Assembly (NCBI GenBank): GCA_022749905.1
Contig: JAKIWU010000085.1
Location: forward strand, 1 to 5,941
Reading direction: 5' to 3'
DNA from: Thermoplasmata archaeon
GTDB lineage: Archaea; Thermoplasmatota; Thermoplasmata; Lutacidiplasmatales; UBA184
Length of the DNA stretch: 5,941 bases
The notes under the pieces are model-generated. The model was not told the origin of the DNA and did not search any database. It saw only the letters and a list, made by a program, of their open reading frames with translations. The position numbers and the translations under genes are program-made. Positions 4,916-5,941 of this stretch are shown here, in pieces; position 1 is the stretch's first letter; each line of letters starts with the position of its first letter.

Positions 4916-5806
4916 ATGCTCCGCGGGCTGGTCGCCCCGATCCCAACCATGTTCGACGCGACGGGAGGGATCGATGCGGCGAAGAACTCGAGATTCACCC
5001 ACCAGCTCTGCGACGCCGGGGTGGACCACATCTTCGTGCTCGGCTCCCTCGGCGAGTTTCCGAGCGTGCGAGATCGCGAGCGTGCGATCGTTCTGGAGTC
5101 CGTCATCGAGAGCCTAAGCCGGATGGCGGACGCATGGGTGGGTTGCGGCGCTCCCTCAACACCTCAGGCTGTGGAGCGCGCGATCGAAGCCGAAGAACTC
5201 GGGGCCGAGGCGCTCGTGGCCGTTCCGCCGTTCTACCTTCGGCCGACCGCCGAGGCGATCGAGCAGTACTACCGGGCCATCCGGGCGGCGACGCGGATGC
5301 CGCTCCTCGCGTACAACATTCCATCCCTCGTGGGGTACGCCCTTCCTCCCGCGCTCGTGCACCACCTCGCACGCGACAAGATCCTCGACGGCATCAAGGA
5401 CACCTCGGGCACCATCGAGAGCGTGCACGCATTCCAGGCCGGAGCTCCCGAAGGGTTCCCGGTCCTTCCGGGAGACGACGCCCTCGCCGCGGAGGCGCTC
5501 CTCACCGGTTCCCCGGGCGCGGTCATGGGAACGGCCAACATCGTCCCCAAGCTCGCCCACGCGCTCGTCACGGAGTCCCTCGCGGGGAACCGCGACCGAG
5601 CGGTCGAATTGCAGCGGATCGTCGACGGCCTCGTCGGAGTGATCCGTGCGGGGCCGTTTCCGGGCGTCGACAAGTTCCTCGCGGAGCGCCTTCGCGGGTG
5701 TGAGGTGGGGTATCGAGCCCCCTATGGGCCCCTTACCGACGTGGAGAAGGCGAAAGTCGAATCGGCGCTCGCTCCGATCGAACCCGACCTCAAGCCCTTC
5801 CTGTAG
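4916..5806 (+). CDS. kdgA: DHDPS-family aldolase, probable 2-keto-3-deoxygluconate aldolase
   Basis: A 296-residue class I aldolase of the dihydrodipicolinate synthase / N-acetylneuraminate lyase superfamily. The Schiff-base lysine is K161 (GIKDTSG), the catalytic tyrosine Y133 (LAYNIPS), and the carboxylate-binding loop GSLGEFPS (43-50) replaces the GTTGE of true DHDPS; GSTGxFP-type loops occur in Thermoplasmatales KDG aldolases as I recall them. The C-terminal GYRAPYGPL also resembles that group. Such aldolases split KDG (or its phosphate or galactose analogue) into pyruvate and glyceraldehyde (phosphate). The next gene, 12 bp downstream, looks like glucose dehydrogenase, so a role in the archaeal Entner-Doudoroff pathway is likely. 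ATG 4916 is chosen over the ATG at 4871 because homology starts at LRGLVAPIPTMF and the TATA element at 4888-4893 would lie inside the longer version. Substrate specificity cannot be settled from sequence alone. Confidence 0.85.
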   Translation: MLRGLVAPIPTMFDATGGIDAAKNSRFTHQLCDAGVDHIFVLGSLGEFPSVRDRERAIVLESVIESLSRMADAWVGCGAPSTPQAVERAIEAEELGAEALVAVPPFYLRPTAEAIEQYYRAIRAATRMPLLAYNIPSLVGYALPPALVHHLARDKILDGIKDTSGTIESVHAFQAGAPEGFPVLPGDDALAAEALLTGSPGAVMGTANIVPKLAHALVTESLAGNRDRAVELQRIVDGLVGVIRAGPFPGVDKFLAERLRGCEVGYRAPYGPLTDVEKAKVESALAPIEPDLKPFL

Positions 5807-5818
5807 GGGTCGGGACGC

Positions 5819-5941
5819 ATGCGCGCCATCGTCGTGCGTCCACCGAAACCGGGCGTCGAACTTGTGGAAACCCCGCGACTCGCACCGGGCCGGGGTGAGA
5901 TCGGCGTCGACATGGTGGAAGCGGGCGTCTGTGGCACCGAC
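5819..5941 (+). CDS. gdh: Glucose 1-dehydrogenase, MDR family (5' part only)
   Basis: The first 41 residues of a gene that runs off the right edge. The start MRAIVVRPPKPGVELVE closely resembles Sulfolobus glucose dehydrogenase (MKAIIVKPPNAGVQV... as recalled), and the fragment ends in AGVCGTD, where C38 is the expected catalytic zinc ligand and T40/D41 follow as in archaeal glucose dehydrogenases. The enzyme oxidises glucose (often also galactose) to the lactone with NAD(P)+, the first step of the archaeal Entner-Doudoroff pathway. The ATG lies 12 bp after the aldolase stop, with a G-rich GGGGTCGGG just upstream acting as a possible ribosome binding site, so the two genes are probably an operon. 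Other medium-chain dehydrogenases (threonine, sorbitol or alcohol type) remain possible given the short fragment. Confidence 0.75.
   Translation, partial: MRAIVVRPPKPGVELVETPRLAPGRGEIGVDMVEAGVCGTD

Noticed and set aside
4866..4946. ATG at 4946 as the RNase HII start
   Set aside because: It would place the promoter element and the start of the aldolase gene inside rnhB, and the added residues show no family resemblance.

Overview
This window looks like a stretch of a high-GC archaeal chromosome (GC-rich by eye throughout, with strong G/C preference at third codon positions). The archaeal assignment rests on three things. The gene content includes pyruvoyl-dependent arginine decarboxylase, stand-alone 6-phospho-3-hexuloisomerase, an archaeal-type RlmE methyltransferase, and a KDG-aldolase-like gene next to a Sulfolobus-type glucose dehydrogenase. 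The promoters have TATA elements about 24-28 bp upstream of start codons. Several transcripts therefore appear to be leaderless. A Thermoplasmata-like lineage is a reasonable but unproven guess.

Layout, left to right. Positions 1-163 hold no gene I can support. A plus-strand block follows: a 23S rRNA 2'-O-methyltransferase (rlmE, 192-803) overlaps a protein-L-isoaspartate methyltransferase (pcm, 800-1459) by four bases. A TATA element inside the end of pcm probably drives a two-gene unit. Its first gene is an endonuclease IV-like TIM-barrel protein with several metal-ligand positions replaced and a basic proline-rich tail (1496-2683). It overlaps a 6-phospho-3-hexuloisomerase (2661-3233) by 23 bp. 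A pyruvoyl-dependent arginine decarboxylase (3294-3791) follows as its own leaderless unit.

A minus-strand pair, RNase HII (4161-4865) followed by a small SCP2-like protein (3832-4164), is coupled by an ATGA overlap and converges on the decarboxylase. RNase HII is divergent from a DHDPS/KDG-aldolase family gene (4916-5806), which is followed after 12 bp by the start of a zinc-type glucose dehydrogenase that runs off the window edge (5819-5941).

Functionally, the window mixes RNA modification, protein repair, possible DNA repair, RNA-DNA hybrid removal, pentose supply by the reverse RuMP route, polyamine synthesis (agmatine), and two enzymes of the archaeal branched or non-phosphorylative Entner-Doudoroff pathway. 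The most unusual features are the perfectly symmetric divergent promoter between RNase HII and the aldolase, and the eroded metal site of the endonuclease IV-like protein. I saw no mobile element, CRISPR array, rRNA or tRNA, and no clear new multi-gene system.
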